A DNA stretch of 64,000 bases from Flavipsychrobacter sp. (lineage in GTDB: Bacteria > Bacteroidota > Bacteroidia > Chitinophagales > Chitinophagaceae): contig JARLGY010000030.1 in NCBI GenBank assembly GCA_031292525.1, positions 62,001 through 126,000 on the forward strand, read 5' to 3'. Made by a program: the position numbers and the translations under genes. Every line of letters begins with the position of its first letter. The first letter of the stretch is position 1. The notes under the pieces were generated by a model. The model made no database searches. It saw only the letters and a program-made list of their open reading frames with translations, and was not told the origin of the DNA. Shown here one piece after another: positions 45,617 to 54,692 of the stretch.

Positions 45617-45984
45617 CATTTTATTTCAGCAAGATCATTTTTTTTTAAATTCTTCCCATATTTGTATGGTTTATTATTTATGCATTCGTTCCCGGCAACG
45701 ATTGCGGATATGATAAAATATCCAATAAGCACATTTTCTGCGTCAGCATTCTACAAATTGATAAAAACGATAAGTATTTACTACTGATAAATAATTGTTT
45801 TTAATTGCAAAGTTTTATGTGTAGAAAAACACTTGTTATGAATAATTAGATAATGCTTTTCGGAAGAAATGCTATTTGTTATACATTTCTATCCCAAAAT
45901 CACCTTGTGAACTCTCAATAAAATAAAACGATTATTTAGTCGGTGATTATAGAGGCATGAATCGGGCATGATTATTGTCACGGG

Positions 45985-46015
45985 TTGGTAAAACAGAAAC
46001 ACCGACTTATCTTCG
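45985..46015 (+). promoter_or_regulatory. Candidate promoter for the EGF-like lipoprotein gene
   Basis: TTG (45985-45987), 20 nt, then TATCTTCG (46008-46015), one base off TAnnTTTG. It ends 33 nt before the start codon, like the rpsU promoter. Confidence 0.4.
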
Positions 46016-46048
46016 GGCTCTTATTAACTAAACAACAAAAAGTATCTT

Positions 46049-46540
46049 ATGAAATCAATTAAACAAATTGCGTTAACAGTTCTGTTGACAATTGGCGCTT
46101 TCAGCGCAATCACTTACACGGCATGTAATAAAGATGCTTGCAGCGGTGTAACTTGTAATAACGGGGGTACTTGCAGTGGTGGTACTTGTACTTGCCAGAC
46201 AGGCTATGAGGGCGTTCGTTGCGATACTTTATCTCGCACTAAATTTTTAGGGGTTTATACAGGTCAGGAAACTTGCACAGTAGGTACAGATAACTATTCT
46301 GTTACATTGTCTTCCAATTCGAGCAATTTGAATATCACATATCAGAATTTATACAATCAAGGGTTTACTGCAACTTGTACAGTAACAGGGCCATACACAT
46401 TCTCATTCACAGGATCAAGTAATACCACTTCATACAGCGGTACAGGTACTTTAAACAACAATCAGCTTACAGTTTCATATCAGATCAGCAACAGTGCAAC
46501 ATCTACAAGCAACAGTTGCACCTATATTGGTAACAAATAA
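46049..46540 (+). CDS. Lipoprotein with EGF-like domain
   Basis: A 163-aa protein with a signal peptide and lipobox ITYTAC (C26). Directly after it comes an EGF-like domain with six cysteines at 31, 36, 42, 47, 49 and 58 in the canonical spacing, ending TGYEGVRCD. The remaining 100 residues are beta-rich and Ser/Thr-rich, with two cysteines (C79, C107 region) that may pair. EGF modules on bacterial lipoproteins are common in Bacteroidota and their role is unknown. It appears monocistronic with a shared bidirectional terminator downstream. Confidence 0.75.
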   Translation: MKSIKQIALTVLLTIGAFSAITYTACNKDACSGVTCNNGGTCSGGTCTCQTGYEGVRCDTLSRTKFLGVYTGQETCTVGTDNYSVTLSSNSSNLNITYQNLYNQGFTATCTVTGPYTFSFTGSSNTTSYSGTGTLNNNQLTVSYQISNSATSTSNSCTYIGNK

Positions 46541-46560
46541 TTCATTTAGATTTTTTTATA

Positions 46561-46596
46561 AAATACAAAAGCCGCTGAGTAGCGGCTTTTGTATTT
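46561..46596. terminator. Bidirectional terminator
   Basis: AAATACAAAAGCCGCT (46561-46576) and its exact reverse complement (46581-46596) flank GAGT. T-rich and A-rich sequence on the two sides let it serve both the plus gene (46540) and the convergent minus gene (46622). Confidence 0.85.
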
Positions 46597-46621
46597 TAAT
46601 TTTAATGTTAATTATAACTGC

Positions 46622-47029
46622 TTACATTTTAGGTTTTCCATTACCTATTGTACCATTGCTGTTACCATTAGCATTATTAGTATTGTTAGTATTGCCATTC
46701 ATAGATGGCTTACCATTACCAACTGTCTGTGGTTGAGAAGCCGGTTGAGCGGATTGTTGATGCGAACCTTCATGTTCCTTGCGGGCACCATGTCCTTCTT
46801 TCTTTGCACTTTCCATTTCCATGTGCTTAGCCATTTCCATGCTGTCTGCTTTAGCTTTTGCAACTGCATTTATCATGCTATCGTTGCTGGCAGCCATAGT
46901 ATTCTGCATGGCGTTTGCTTTGGCATTGGCCATAGAGTCTATAGCTGCCTGGTTGTTGGCATTGTTGTTACTGCTGCATGCTGCAAAAAAAAGCAGGCCA
47001 CCAGCTAATACAAATGATAGTTTCTTCAT
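46622..47029 (-). CDS. Small low-complexity lipoprotein
   Basis: 135 aa from the ATG giving MKKLSFVLAGGLLFFAACSS; 22 upstream in-frame codons do not fit a signal peptide. The lipobox LFFAAC gives lipidation at C18. The rest is low complexity: an Ala/Asn/Met/Lys helix (DSMANAKANAMQNTM, AKAKADSMEMAKHMEMES) and an Asn/Gly-rich tail (NTNNTNNANGNSNGTIGN). This looks like a surface or periplasmic spacer with a possible coiled coil. No homologous function was recognised. Confidence 0.7.
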   Translation of the reverse strand: MKKLSFVLAGGLLFFAACSSNNNANNQAAIDSMANAKANAMQNTMAASNDSMINAVAKAKADSMEMAKHMEMESAKKEGHGARKEHEGSHQQSAQPASQPQTVGNGKPSMNGNTNNTNNANGNSNGTIGNGKPKM

Positions 47030-47107
47030 AATACAATCTGTTTTGGTGGTGTAAAAGTAACAGAAATTATCTTTGTGTTTAAATACCATCTTCAAACTTT
47101 TTACAAA

Positions 47108-48193
47108 CTATTTGCTGATCACACAATACCCCTTTTGGCCAGGCGCTGTAACACGGACCAGGTAGTGGCCTGCAGGCAGGGCCGAAATATTGATCTCATT
47201 CTGATTATGGCTTGTAAATAGCTCACGGCCCTGTATATCATATATACTTATGCTATACCTGCCCCAGCTTGACGGCACCGCTATTTTCACCTGCCCATTC
47301 ATTGTCGGGTTGGGGTAAATGCTAAGCTCTGTAGCAGCAGTTTGTACAACAGGTATGCCTACAAATGCCCTTGCAGAGTCTCTGTAAGTAATACCAGTTA
47401 TAGTTTCTGTGCCCACTGCTTTTGTAGTGGTTATCCATAGTGCAGGGTAGTGTTCACCATTCACCAGCCATTTATAATCTACAGTATTGGAGGGCACAGG
47501 AAAATTCAGGCTTAGTGCCGTAATAACTATGGTATCAATCTGGTTTACTTCAGATCTTACGCGCAAACAGTTTACAGGCGTTGTATAAAATGGGGTTTGT
47601 ATGGTACCCCACCCATCAGCCTGTGTTACCCTATTGCCGCCTACTGCCAAACTACCCAAAGTGGGAATAGCCATAGAAAATGCAAAATTTGAAGAATCTC
47701 TTCTGCCATAGCTAAGCGGGAAAAAATACCACTCGTCATTTATTGTGTAGGGCGATGCTATAGGGAAATTACTGATCGTTGCACCAAAAGCAACTGCTGC
47801 AAACGAGGAAGGACTAGGTAACACATTAAAAAACGTATAGAGGTCTTTGATAGATGCGAGTGCACCAATACCGGGTATCATACTTAACCCCGGTACACTA
47901 TCGGCTACTTTATACCCATAACAACCTGCAGGTGCTGTAAACTGGTATATCGGGTTCACCGCTATGGCAGTTTTATAAGTATCTACCTGTTGTGCTATAA
48001 CCAAAAGATCTCTATAGTCCCACGCTTTGTTTACCCCGGTATCATTTAGGTTATAGCTTGCGCCTAAAATACTGGCAGTACTGTATCGCAAGGTATCGCC
48101 TGCAACGGGCATATCGGCCACTGTAATAGTGATCTGTGCATGGCTACATAATCCCATAGCGCTGAATGCAGCAAGAAGTATAAAATATTTCAT
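47108..48193 (-). CDS. T9SS type A sorting-domain protein
   Basis: 361 aa from ATG 48193 (six upstream residues in the ORF are unlikely to be used). The signal peptide is MKYFILLAAFSAMGLCSHA. The mature part is a beta-rich domain with conserved aromatic residues (PYTINDEWYFFPLSYGRRDSS), and the last about 75 residues are a type A sorting domain (ELSIYPNPTMNGQVKIAV, YDIQGRELFTSH, LPAGHYLVRV). It should be secreted and anchored by the T9SS. Its specific role is unknown; the middle domain was not recognised. Confidence 0.8.
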   Translation of the reverse strand: MKYFILLAAFSAMGLCSHAQITITVADMPVAGDTLRYSTASILGASYNLNDTGVNKAWDYRDLLVIAQQVDTYKTAIAVNPIYQFTAPAGCYGYKVADSVPGLSMIPGIGALASIKDLYTFFNVLPSPSSFAAVAFGATISNFPIASPYTINDEWYFFPLSYGRRDSSNFAFSMAIPTLGSLAVGGNRVTQADGWGTIQTPFYTTPVNCLRVRSEVNQIDTIVITALSLNFPVPSNTVDYKWLVNGEHYPALWITTTKAVGTETITGITYRDSARAFVGIPVVQTAATELSIYPNPTMNGQVKIAVPSSWGRYSISIYDIQGRELFTSHNQNEINISALPAGHYLVRVTAPGQKGYCVISK

Positions 48194-48296
48194 AGAAAAC
48201 ACTATGGTCAAATATACTAAACATTACTATTGATTGAACCGGTTTAATGGATTGACTATGAATCAATAATAAATGTAGCACTATGAAAGTAGGTTG

Positions 48297-49091
48297 TTAT
48301 ACAGACTGCCTTTGTACCAAAGGAGGACGTATGATGTGCACGTTCTGCAAACGCTCCTGTTCAGTTATTCTCCTTCTCTTTTTGAAAAATGAATACAGGA
48401 ATGGTACCTGGTAATAAATGATCCAGTTGACTATGGTATTTTTCAGCGACTTATGATCTCTCGATGATTGGAACACTTCAGCATCAACTGCAAAAGGATA
48501 GGTGAGGTATATATTGTCTATTGAGCCTCTCCTCTTGTAGTATTCCCAACTATCGGGGGCATCAGTAACAGGATATATAACTTTCAGGTGCCTGATGGCT
48601 ACCTCTTTAGACATTAAGTAAGCAGCAGTTGTAAAAGGCCGCGCGTAAGGATCTGCAGGCTCTATAAGAGTTGTATGCTTACCTATTGTTTTAACAGGGA
48701 AATAATCAAATGGTTCCATAAGCATGCCAGCCAGCATCACTACGTCGCCCTTGCCAATGTACCTTATGGCACTTTCCACTATTCGTACAAAATCTTTAGG
48801 CAGCAATGCATCATCTTCTAGTATCACTATGTAGTCCAGCTTATCGTCGGCTACAAACTTTTCAAGCGCCAGCTTGTGGCTCAGTGTGCAGGCTATAAGG
48901 CTGCCTGTCATGGGTTTTACCAGTTGGGTATGGTCCAGCTGGTCTTGCAGCCATTCTTCACCTATCTCAAAAGCGTTTACAGCATCTACTATCTCGTAAT
49001 TTTTATACTTGATCTTCTTCAGCTGCTTTTTTATAAACTTTCTTCTGATGGTAGCAGTAGTGAGGTTTATTACGTAAACTTTCCACTTCAT
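48297..49091 (-). CDS. Glycosyltransferase family 25 protein
   Basis: A 264-aa cytoplasmic or membrane-associated enzyme. It opens with KVYVINLTTATIRRKFIKK and contains TGSLIACTLSHKLALEKFV and DYIVILEDDALLPKDF, the two signatures of GT25, including the EDD metal-nucleotide site. GT25 enzymes add galactose or other sugars to lipopolysaccharide or proteins. Located in a surface-protein region, it may act on glycans of T9SS substrates or LPS; no direct evidence separates these. Confidence 0.85.
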   Translation of the reverse strand: MKWKVYVINLTTATIRRKFIKKQLKKIKYKNYEIVDAVNAFEIGEEWLQDQLDHTQLVKPMTGSLIACTLSHKLALEKFVADDKLDYIVILEDDALLPKDFVRIVESAIRYIGKGDVVMLAGMLMEPFDYFPVKTIGKHTTLIEPADPYARPFTTAAYLMSKEVAIRHLKVIYPVTDAPDSWEYYKRRGSIDNIYLTYPFAVDAEVFQSSRDHKSLKNTIVNWIIYYQVPFLYSFFKKRRRITEQERLQNVHIIRPPLVQRQSV

Positions 49092-49253
49092 ACAGAGGTT
49101 AGTTATTGATTTACTATACCAAAATTAAATACTTTTACAAGGGGGATTTGTGATTGAGTTGTTAATGACCAATAAGTTATTATTGAAGGTGGATCACAAA
49201 AAAATGCCTACGATCAAACAAAGTAAAGATCAGCAATTTTACTCTAGGCGATT

Positions 49254-49907
49254 TTAATGAACAACTGAATTGGACGTAATAATTACTTGAGAATGCATAT
49301 TGGATTTAAAGAAAAGAGTCAGTAATAACATAGAATCTGGTACAGTAATAACCCATGGGAATGCCAAAAAAAGTAACGCAATAGAAAAATGCGGGTAAAA
49401 ATATACTACTGATATAACTGGCACTAGCAATCCATTAGCAATAAAAAACCATCTAACCCATTTTTGTAAACCTTCGTTTACAAACACAAAGGCAGCAAAC
49501 AAGGTGGACAACCCCATAAATATATAACCTAACCCATCTATAGTCCAGAAGAGTGATTGCGGCGAAACAGCAAGAATAGCCACAGACGAATCGTTAACAG
49601 GCTTGGGCATAACCACTACAAACTGAACAACGTAATTGAGCGTTACATATACCACATAAATGGTAGCAAACAGCAAAGCTACGTGGCTCCAAAATTTCTT
49701 TTCAGGCAATATAGAATAATGCAGTGCCACCATGGCGATCAAAAACGGAGGGGCAATGCAGAGCGAAAAGCCATTGATAAGAATTACATCTAAAGGATAA
49801 ACTACAAACCCCAGCACCTGCAGTATCTGTGCCACACTAAAGCCTGTGGCAGCAATGCATGCAGCCAATGCTGAATAAAAGCCCAGCTTTGCTATCATTT
49901 TATCCAT
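49254..49907 (-). CDS. Six-helix membrane protein of unknown function
   Basis: 217 aa with about six hydrophobic helices and short loops, starting MDKMIAKLGFYSALAAC. No catalytic motif or family was recognised. It ends at VVH and shares a strand and a 13-nt gap with the small membrane protein upstream, suggesting a two-gene unit. A role in lipid or envelope maintenance is possible but not supported. Confidence 0.6.
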   Translation of the reverse strand: MDKMIAKLGFYSALAACIAATGFSVAQILQVLGFVVYPLDVILINGFSLCIAPPFLIAMVALHYSILPEKKFWSHVALLFATIYVVYVTLNYVVQFVVVMPKPVNDSSVAILAVSPQSLFWTIDGLGYIFMGLSTLFAAFVFVNEGLQKWVRWFFIANGLLVPVISVVYFYPHFSIALLFLAFPWVITVPDSMLLLTLFFKSNMHSQVIITSNSVVH

Positions 49908-49920
49908 AGTAGTTGCGGCC

Positions 49921-50109
49921 TTACATTTTTAAGAACTCCAGCAACTTGTAAATGAGAATAGCAGGCCATACTATCGCCTTTAGTACGCCCAGAAGACCAC
50001 CTAAAAAAGTAGTAGCATGCTGGATAAAGTAAATAAGCGCTCCTATAAAAGCCAATCCGTAAATAATAGAAGCCTGGCCGTTCAGTTTTTTTCTTGTTTC
50101 ATTTTCCAT
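49921..50109 (-). CDS. Small membrane protein
   Basis: 62 aa from the ATG giving MENETRKKLNGQASIIYGL; an in-frame ATG 25 codons earlier would add another hydrophobic segment. It has two hydrophobic helices (about 14-30 and 37-55) separated by a short loop. No family recognised. It precedes the six-helix membrane protein gene by 13 nt. Confidence 0.5.
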   Translation of the reverse strand: MENETRKKLNGQASIIYGLAFIGALIYFIQHATTFLGGLLGVLKAIVWPAILIYKLLEFLKM

Positions 50110-50253
50110 AACAACACTAACTAATGCACAGTAAAAATACCAGATGATGAAGCTAGAAGTTATGATCTTGATCAGTACTTGCAATGAGCTTTATCAATAC
50201 AAGAGCCATTAACTACAGATCGCTTGCCTACTGGGTGCAATGAAGTTGGAAAC

Positions 50254-50675
50254 TTAACTGAGCGGGGGTACATGTAGTTGCACTGATGTCTCTTTATTGG
50301 TAGGTAGCGTCAGTTTCTTTACTTGCTCACCCGTTGCATTTGTAATGGTGACAGCAGCATCTTCAATAAGCATTGAAGAAATATTGATGATAAATATCCC
50401 CGTGCTGGGATTGGGAAATACGCTGATAGAAGTGGCTATAGAATTAGTGATGTTCACTCCGTTAGGTGCCTCAAATTTCATCACGGCAACCCAGCCAATG
50501 TTTTTTGCTGTGTCCGTATAGGTAACTTATGGTGTGCCGCTGGTATTTATTGCCAAGGGGCTAAAGCAATCGCATTATCATTAAAGTCGTGGAAGGTGTT
50601 TGACAGGATATTGATTGCAGCATCTTCATTAAAAATTCTTAATTGCCTCCCAGATTTTTTAAATACCCTGGCTAT
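50254..50675 (-). pseudogene. Decayed T9SS type A protein gene
   Basis: The minus strand reads RIFNEDAAINILSNTFHDFN then NDNAIALAP, then shifts frame near 50555-50562 to continue LAINTSGTP, then meets an in-frame TAA at 50527-50529, then continues VTYTDTAKNIGWVAVMKFEA and a T9SS sorting domain (ISVFPNPSTGIFIIN, TITNATGEQVKKL). One frameshift and one stop interrupt an otherwise coherent protein, and there is no upstream start. This is the second T9SS remnant in the window. Confidence 0.8.
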
Positions 50676-50901
50676 TTAACTATGTAACGCGTATTAAAAT
50701 GATAGCTGAAATAAAAGACAACCATTAAATGTGTTTTTTAAATTGTGTTTGTGTAATGACTATATAATCAATTATACATTAAATATAAAAATATACAAAT
50801 AATTAATAGTTTTTTAATAGACTATTTATACGTTAATATGTATTCTTGCTACATTCACAATAGATTAACAAATTGCTGTTAACCTTAAAAACACATCAAA
50901 T

Positions 50902-53900
50902 ATGAAAAAACACTTTAACCCCCAGCTAAAAACCTTTTGTCGCAGGTTAAAACCCAAGTTATTCCTGCTATCCTGTTTGTTGGCCGTATACAGCTCCCAT
51001 GGCCAGAATGCCATATCCACCTTTGCCGGAACGGGTGAAGATAGACCAGCTGAGATAACTGGTGCCCCTGGTCCACGTACCAACATAGCGATTGACCGCC
51101 CTTATGGTATAGCATTAGATTGTTCCGGTAATGTGTTTATTACAGAACAAGAAGAAAGTGATATTTTACGAGTAAGTAACTCAGGTACTATGTCGGTCTT
51201 TTCGGGTCATCCGCTTTCACCACAGGAAATTTGGCCAGGAAGTGGAGCTGGTCCATGGTCTTTCTGGGGAGCCGCTACTTCGCTCAATAGTTGTTCGGCT
51301 GATAATATAAATGCAGTAGGTTTTAGCGGCGATGGTGGTAATTGCCAACCGCCGTCTGCTACAACAACCCCGCTATATGGCTTACCTGCCGGGATGGTTT
51401 ATGATCCCATATATGACAATTTGTATATAGCAGATCCCAGGAATAATAGAGTCAGATTTATTCATAATCCTACAGGTTCCGGTACGCTAAACACATACCC
51501 GGGAACAACTGGTATAAATATTTCAGGTCCAATTAATGAAGCTGGCGGTGAGCCTTCTTGTGGTGAAATATTTGTAGGTACAGGTATGGACGTAGATGCA
51601 AGTGGCAATCTATACATTGCAGACGATGGACATAACCAGATAGTAAAAGTAACCCCTTCTGGCACAGCTACAGTAATAGCCGGTACAGGAACTGCTGGTT
51701 TTAGCGGAGATGGTGGCTCTGCATCCCTTGCAAAGCTTTCACGTCCCACAAGCGTTGCTGTTGATAAAAATGGCAATGTGTATATAGCCGATTATTTAAA
51801 TAACAGGATACGTAAAATAGATGCAGCAACAAATATTATCACAACAATTGCTGGCACTAGTTCAAGCGGCTTTAGTGGTGATGGCGGTGCAGCAACATCT
51901 GCAACACTTTCACATCCTGTCAGTGTTACTGTAGATGATGGGTTGCGCGTTTATTTTTCTGATATGCGCAATAATCGGGTAAGAGTTATAGACCCCACAT
52001 CTGGTAATATTTGTACTGTGGCTGGAAATGGTAATACCTGTACAACAGGATGCCCATATATTGCAGAAGGAGTTGGTTCTAATTTTACTCAGAGTCTGGG
52101 CGATGGTTCCAATGCCACTGGTGCAGAGTTATGGTTTCCTGCAGAGGTTAAAGTAGACAAATGGGGCAACCTGTTTGTTGTAGATGTAAACCATGACAGG
52201 ATACGTTACATATGTGCCCCGCAAACATCCTGCACATCTGCCCCACAGGCAACCGTGAGTATAACTGCAAATCTTGGAAATGTTATTTGTCAACAGTCTG
52301 TAACATATACAGCAAGTACTTTGTACACGGGTTGTAATCCAACATATCAGTGGACAGTAAATGGTGCCAATGTAGGTAGCAATAGCCCAACTTATACTTA
52401 TAACCCATCTGATGGAGACGCTGTTCAGTGCACTGTATCGGTGGCAGCAAGTCCTTATGCAGGCAGTTGCGGCAGTGCAACAAATGTAATTAGCAACACT
52501 ATTAGTATGACAGTGTATCCGGCGCCTACTGGCTCTATGACATTGACAAGCTCAAGTATCATTTGTGGTTCCGGTTGTGTAAGTATTCAATTTACAGGAC
52601 CTCCAAATGGCATTTTAGAATACGATAATCCTGTGACCATGACCAGCAACATTGTTCATCTGGATTTTTCCGGAAGTGGTTCTGCATTTGTTTGTTTACC
52701 TACCAATACCGGTACAACACCTGTTAGCTATTATTTCAATCTTGATAATGTAATAGACCCTGGAAGTGCTTGCTATACATATATAGGAAGTCATTTTACA
52801 GTAACAGTCGTTCCAAGTACATTGGTAGCAACAATTGGATCTTCAATATCAGTATGTGCTGGCGGAACAGGATGCATTCCTGTAACCGGAACGCCAGGGG
52901 CTACCGTTGCTTACAATTATTCTGGAGCAATATCTGGCAGCTCTTATGTAACATTAGATGCTACGGGTAATGGCTGTATTTATTTTACTGCCCCTGTTAC
53001 GCCATTTGTTTACATTGTAAATTACTCTTTAACAAGTGTATCATATGGTGGTGATTGCAGTGTGGCAATAAGTGGATCCGCCAGTGCAAATGTTATCTCG
53101 CCCACAGCTACCATGAGTGTCGTTTTTGGTTCTTCAGTTGTTTGCAATGGTGGATGTATAACTGTGCAAATTACCGGAACACCTAATAGTGTTGTAGTTT
53201 ATAATGACCCGATAACACTGACAAGTAATATTGTTACGCTCAATAGCTCAGGGATAGGTACATTTAAAGTATGCCCGCCACATACTACAAGTGCCACACC
53301 GATAATATATACATTCTCATTAGATCATATTATAGATCCAAACGGATGTTATGCCTCATTAAGCCAAAGTATAGGACTGGGGGTGGTGGCCTGCGGTCAA
53401 TCTTCTGACTGTTTTAGCGCCCCCTCTAATCTTATGGTTACCGGCGCAAGTGGTAACCCATGCCATTTTAATGCAAATGTCACTTTTACACTTAGCGCGG
53501 GAAGTGCCTTTTCTTCTGTCAACTGGACCTATCCATCCCCTACAACCTATGGTGTATATGTATCTACTACCGCAGGACCAGGTATCCCATTTTCTTTTGC
53601 AGGATGGACAGGTGCAGATGTGGTAGCAATAGTTAATGCTACGGATAACGAGGGACAACCATGTACTGATATAGTTACCCATACGGTAGGATGTGATCAA
53701 GGTAATGCATTGTTCAAGACCGGATCTCAGAATGCTTCAGGTGTACTGAACGTTGAAACCAATTCCGAAATCTCAGTATATCCTAATCCAACTACTGATG
53801 AGATAAATGTGGAGTCAACATATAACATTACCAGTGTTGTATTATTTGACGTAAGCGGAAAAACACTTGATATGCAGCATTATGATAACAAACTCAAAGT

Positions 53901-53985
53901 CAGCCTTTCATTAATAAAATATCCTTCAGGGACCTATTTTATCAAGGTGAACAGCGGCAAGTCGTTTGTGATTACTAAATTATAA
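50902..53985 (+). CDS. T9SS-secreted NHL-repeat protein
   Basis: A 1027-aa protein. The signal peptide (LKPKLFLLSCLLAVYSSHG) precedes a six-bladed NHL propeller at about 40-440, with repeats such as PYGIALDCSGNVFITEQEE, GMDVDASGNLYIADDGHNQI, PTSVAVDKNGNVYIADYLNNRI and VDKWGNLFVVDVNHDRI. NHL propellers bind sugars, proteins or nucleic acids. Then come Ig- or PKD-like domains (about 445-940) with several cysteine pairs, and a type A sorting domain (ISVYPNPTTDEINVES, YPSGTYFIKVNSGKSFVITK). It should be exported by the T9SS. Its ligand is unknown. A strong terminator follows. Confidence 0.85.
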   Translation: MKKHFNPQLKTFCRRLKPKLFLLSCLLAVYSSHGQNAISTFAGTGEDRPAEITGAPGPRTNIAIDRPYGIALDCSGNVFITEQEESDILRVSNSGTMSVFSGHPLSPQEIWPGSGAGPWSFWGAATSLNSCSADNINAVGFSGDGGNCQPPSATTTPLYGLPAGMVYDPIYDNLYIADPRNNRVRFIHNPTGSGTLNTYPGTTGINISGPINEAGGEPSCGEIFVGTGMDVDASGNLYIADDGHNQIVKVTPSGTATVIAGTGTAGFSGDGGSASLAKLSRPTSVAVDKNGNVYIADYLNNRIRKIDAATNIITTIAGTSSSGFSGDGGAATSATLSHPVSVTVDDGLRVYFSDMRNNRVRVIDPTSGNICTVAGNGNTCTTGCPYIAEGVGSNFTQSLGDGSNATGAELWFPAEVKVDKWGNLFVVDVNHDRIRYICAPQTSCTSAPQATVSITANLGNVICQQSVTYTASTLYTGCNPTYQWTVNGANVGSNSPTYTYNPSDGDAVQCTVSVAASPYAGSCGSATNVISNTISMTVYPAPTGSMTLTSSSIICGSGCVSIQFTGPPNGILEYDNPVTMTSNIVHLDFSGSGSAFVCLPTNTGTTPVSYYFNLDNVIDPGSACYTYIGSHFTVTVVPSTLVATIGSSISVCAGGTGCIPVTGTPGATVAYNYSGAISGSSYVTLDATGNGCIYFTAPVTPFVYIVNYSLTSVSYGGDCSVAISGSASANVISPTATMSVVFGSSVVCNGGCITVQITGTPNSVVVYNDPITLTSNIVTLNSSGIGTFKVCPPHTTSATPIIYTFSLDHIIDPNGCYASLSQSIGLGVVACGQSSDCFSAPSNLMVTGASGNPCHFNANVTFTLSAGSAFSSVNWTYPSPTTYGVYVSTTAGPGIPFSFAGWTGADVVAIVNATDNEGQPCTDIVTHTVGCDQGNALFKTGSQNASGVLNVETNSEISVYPNPTTDEINVESTYNITSVVLFDVSGKTLDMQHYDNKLKVSLSLIKYPSGTYFIKVNSGKSFVITKL

Positions 53986-53998
53986 ATAAGCTTTCCAT

Positions 53999-54033
53999 AA
54001 CAGGCTGCGGTGGGTATTGCCGCAGCCTGTTTT
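53999..54033 (+). terminator. Terminator after the NHL-repeat gene
   Basis: AACAGGCTGCGG (53999-54010) and its exact reverse complement (54020-54031) flank a 9-nt loop and end in TTTT. Confidence 0.8.
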
Positions 54034-54286
54034 AATTTCAACCTGTCCGCTAAACTATTTCCCAGCCCGTTCAAGCGTCTTCGCTTGAACCCTCGCGAAG
54101 GGCAAGTAACACATAGTGAGCCATCCCAGGTCTTGGAGAAGTTTTCAACCCCATCGCACCTCCAAGCAATCTCTGATCTCGTTTTCGTGGAACATCCTCT
54201 TGCGTGGAACAGTGCATATCTTCTTTTGGAAAAGCATCTGGGCTAATAGTATCTTGCGTAGTGATAAAAATAAGATCTAACATTTA

Positions 54287-54326
54287 AAAATGTCCGTTTC
54301 TATATAAAATAATCAACGGACATTTT
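54287..54326. repeat. Perfect 12-bp inverted repeat with GGACATTTT ends
   Basis: AAAATGTCCGTT (54287-54298) and AACGGACATTTT (54315-54326) are exact reverse complements around a 16-nt AT-rich loop. The arms carry the same GGACATTT motif as the two larger repeats downstream. Confidence 0.75.
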
Positions 54327-54360
54327 ATGAGTAAATCTATCCAAACACAAGCTGACAAAG

Positions 54361-54447
54361 CATTTCAGCCAAAATAAAAAATGTCTGTCAACGGACATTT
54401 CAAGACATTCTAAGAGAAAAAGGACATTTTAGCACCAGCTAATACCT
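54361..54447. repeat. 88-bp repeat, copy A
   Basis: Copy A runs from CATTTCAGCC to CTAATACCT and has a hairpin AAATGTCTGT-CA-ACGGACATTT (54379-54400), then AAGACATTCTAAGAGAAAAA and GGACATTTTAGC. It is about 78 percent identical to copy B at 54603-54692. Confidence 0.7.
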
Positions 54448-54602
54448 CTTTCAGATCCCTGCATTTTGCGTATATGCTTCACAACCTGTCTGTCTTGTCA
54501 AAACACAATCCTGTAATCTTGAAATCCCGTAATCGTGTTCAAGACAAAAAAAATTCTTCACCCCCAAACAGACATTTTCACCTAAAACCCTTACCAGTAA
54601 TA

Positions 54603-54692
54603 CATTACAGCCCATAATTAAAATGTCTGTCAACAGACATTTTAATACATTCTACGAGAAAAAAGGACATTTTAGTCCCCCGCTTTCTACCT
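54603..54692. repeat. 88-bp repeat, copy B
   Basis: Copy B runs from CATTACAGCC to TTTCTACCT and has a perfect AAATGTCTGT-CA-ACAGACATTT hairpin (54621-54642) followed by the same ATACATTCTACGAGAAAAAA and GGACATTTTAG series. Its last two bases reach the stop codon of phhB. Confidence 0.7.

Larger units (their letters stand above)
45516..46048. other. Intergenic region upstream of the smaller giant gene
   Basis: About 530 bases with no credible gene. It contains an 8-bp inverted repeat (45597-45616) about 80 nt upstream of the minus-strand giant gene, and a candidate promoter for the plus-strand gene at 46049. An apparent 62-codon frame at 45599-45787 has a composition typical of noncoding sequence. 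Confidence 0.5.
54034..54690. other. Convergent intergenic region with repeats
   Basis: About 660 bases between converging genes. The first part (54034-54286) has a GTTCAAGCG/CGCTTGAAC hairpin (54069-54090) but no convincing gene. The rest is filled with RGACATTT motifs and two copies of an 88-bp repeat, listed separately. Confidence 0.5.

Noticed and set aside
45599-45787. 62-codon plus-strand ORF
   Set aside because: It starts within an inverted repeat, is rich in Phe/Ser/Ile as random AT-rich sequence would be, and has no recognisable domain.
54010-54283. Two overlapping 70-78-codon ORFs in the intergenic region (plus 54010-54246, minus 54071-54283)
   Set aside because: Neither resembles a known family, they overlap the terminator and a hairpin, and they sit antisense to each other. 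They may be noncoding.
54361-54692. CRISPR array or attC site
   Set aside because: Only two long copies separated by about 155 nt with no regular spacers, and no attC-type core sequences or cas or integrase genes near by.
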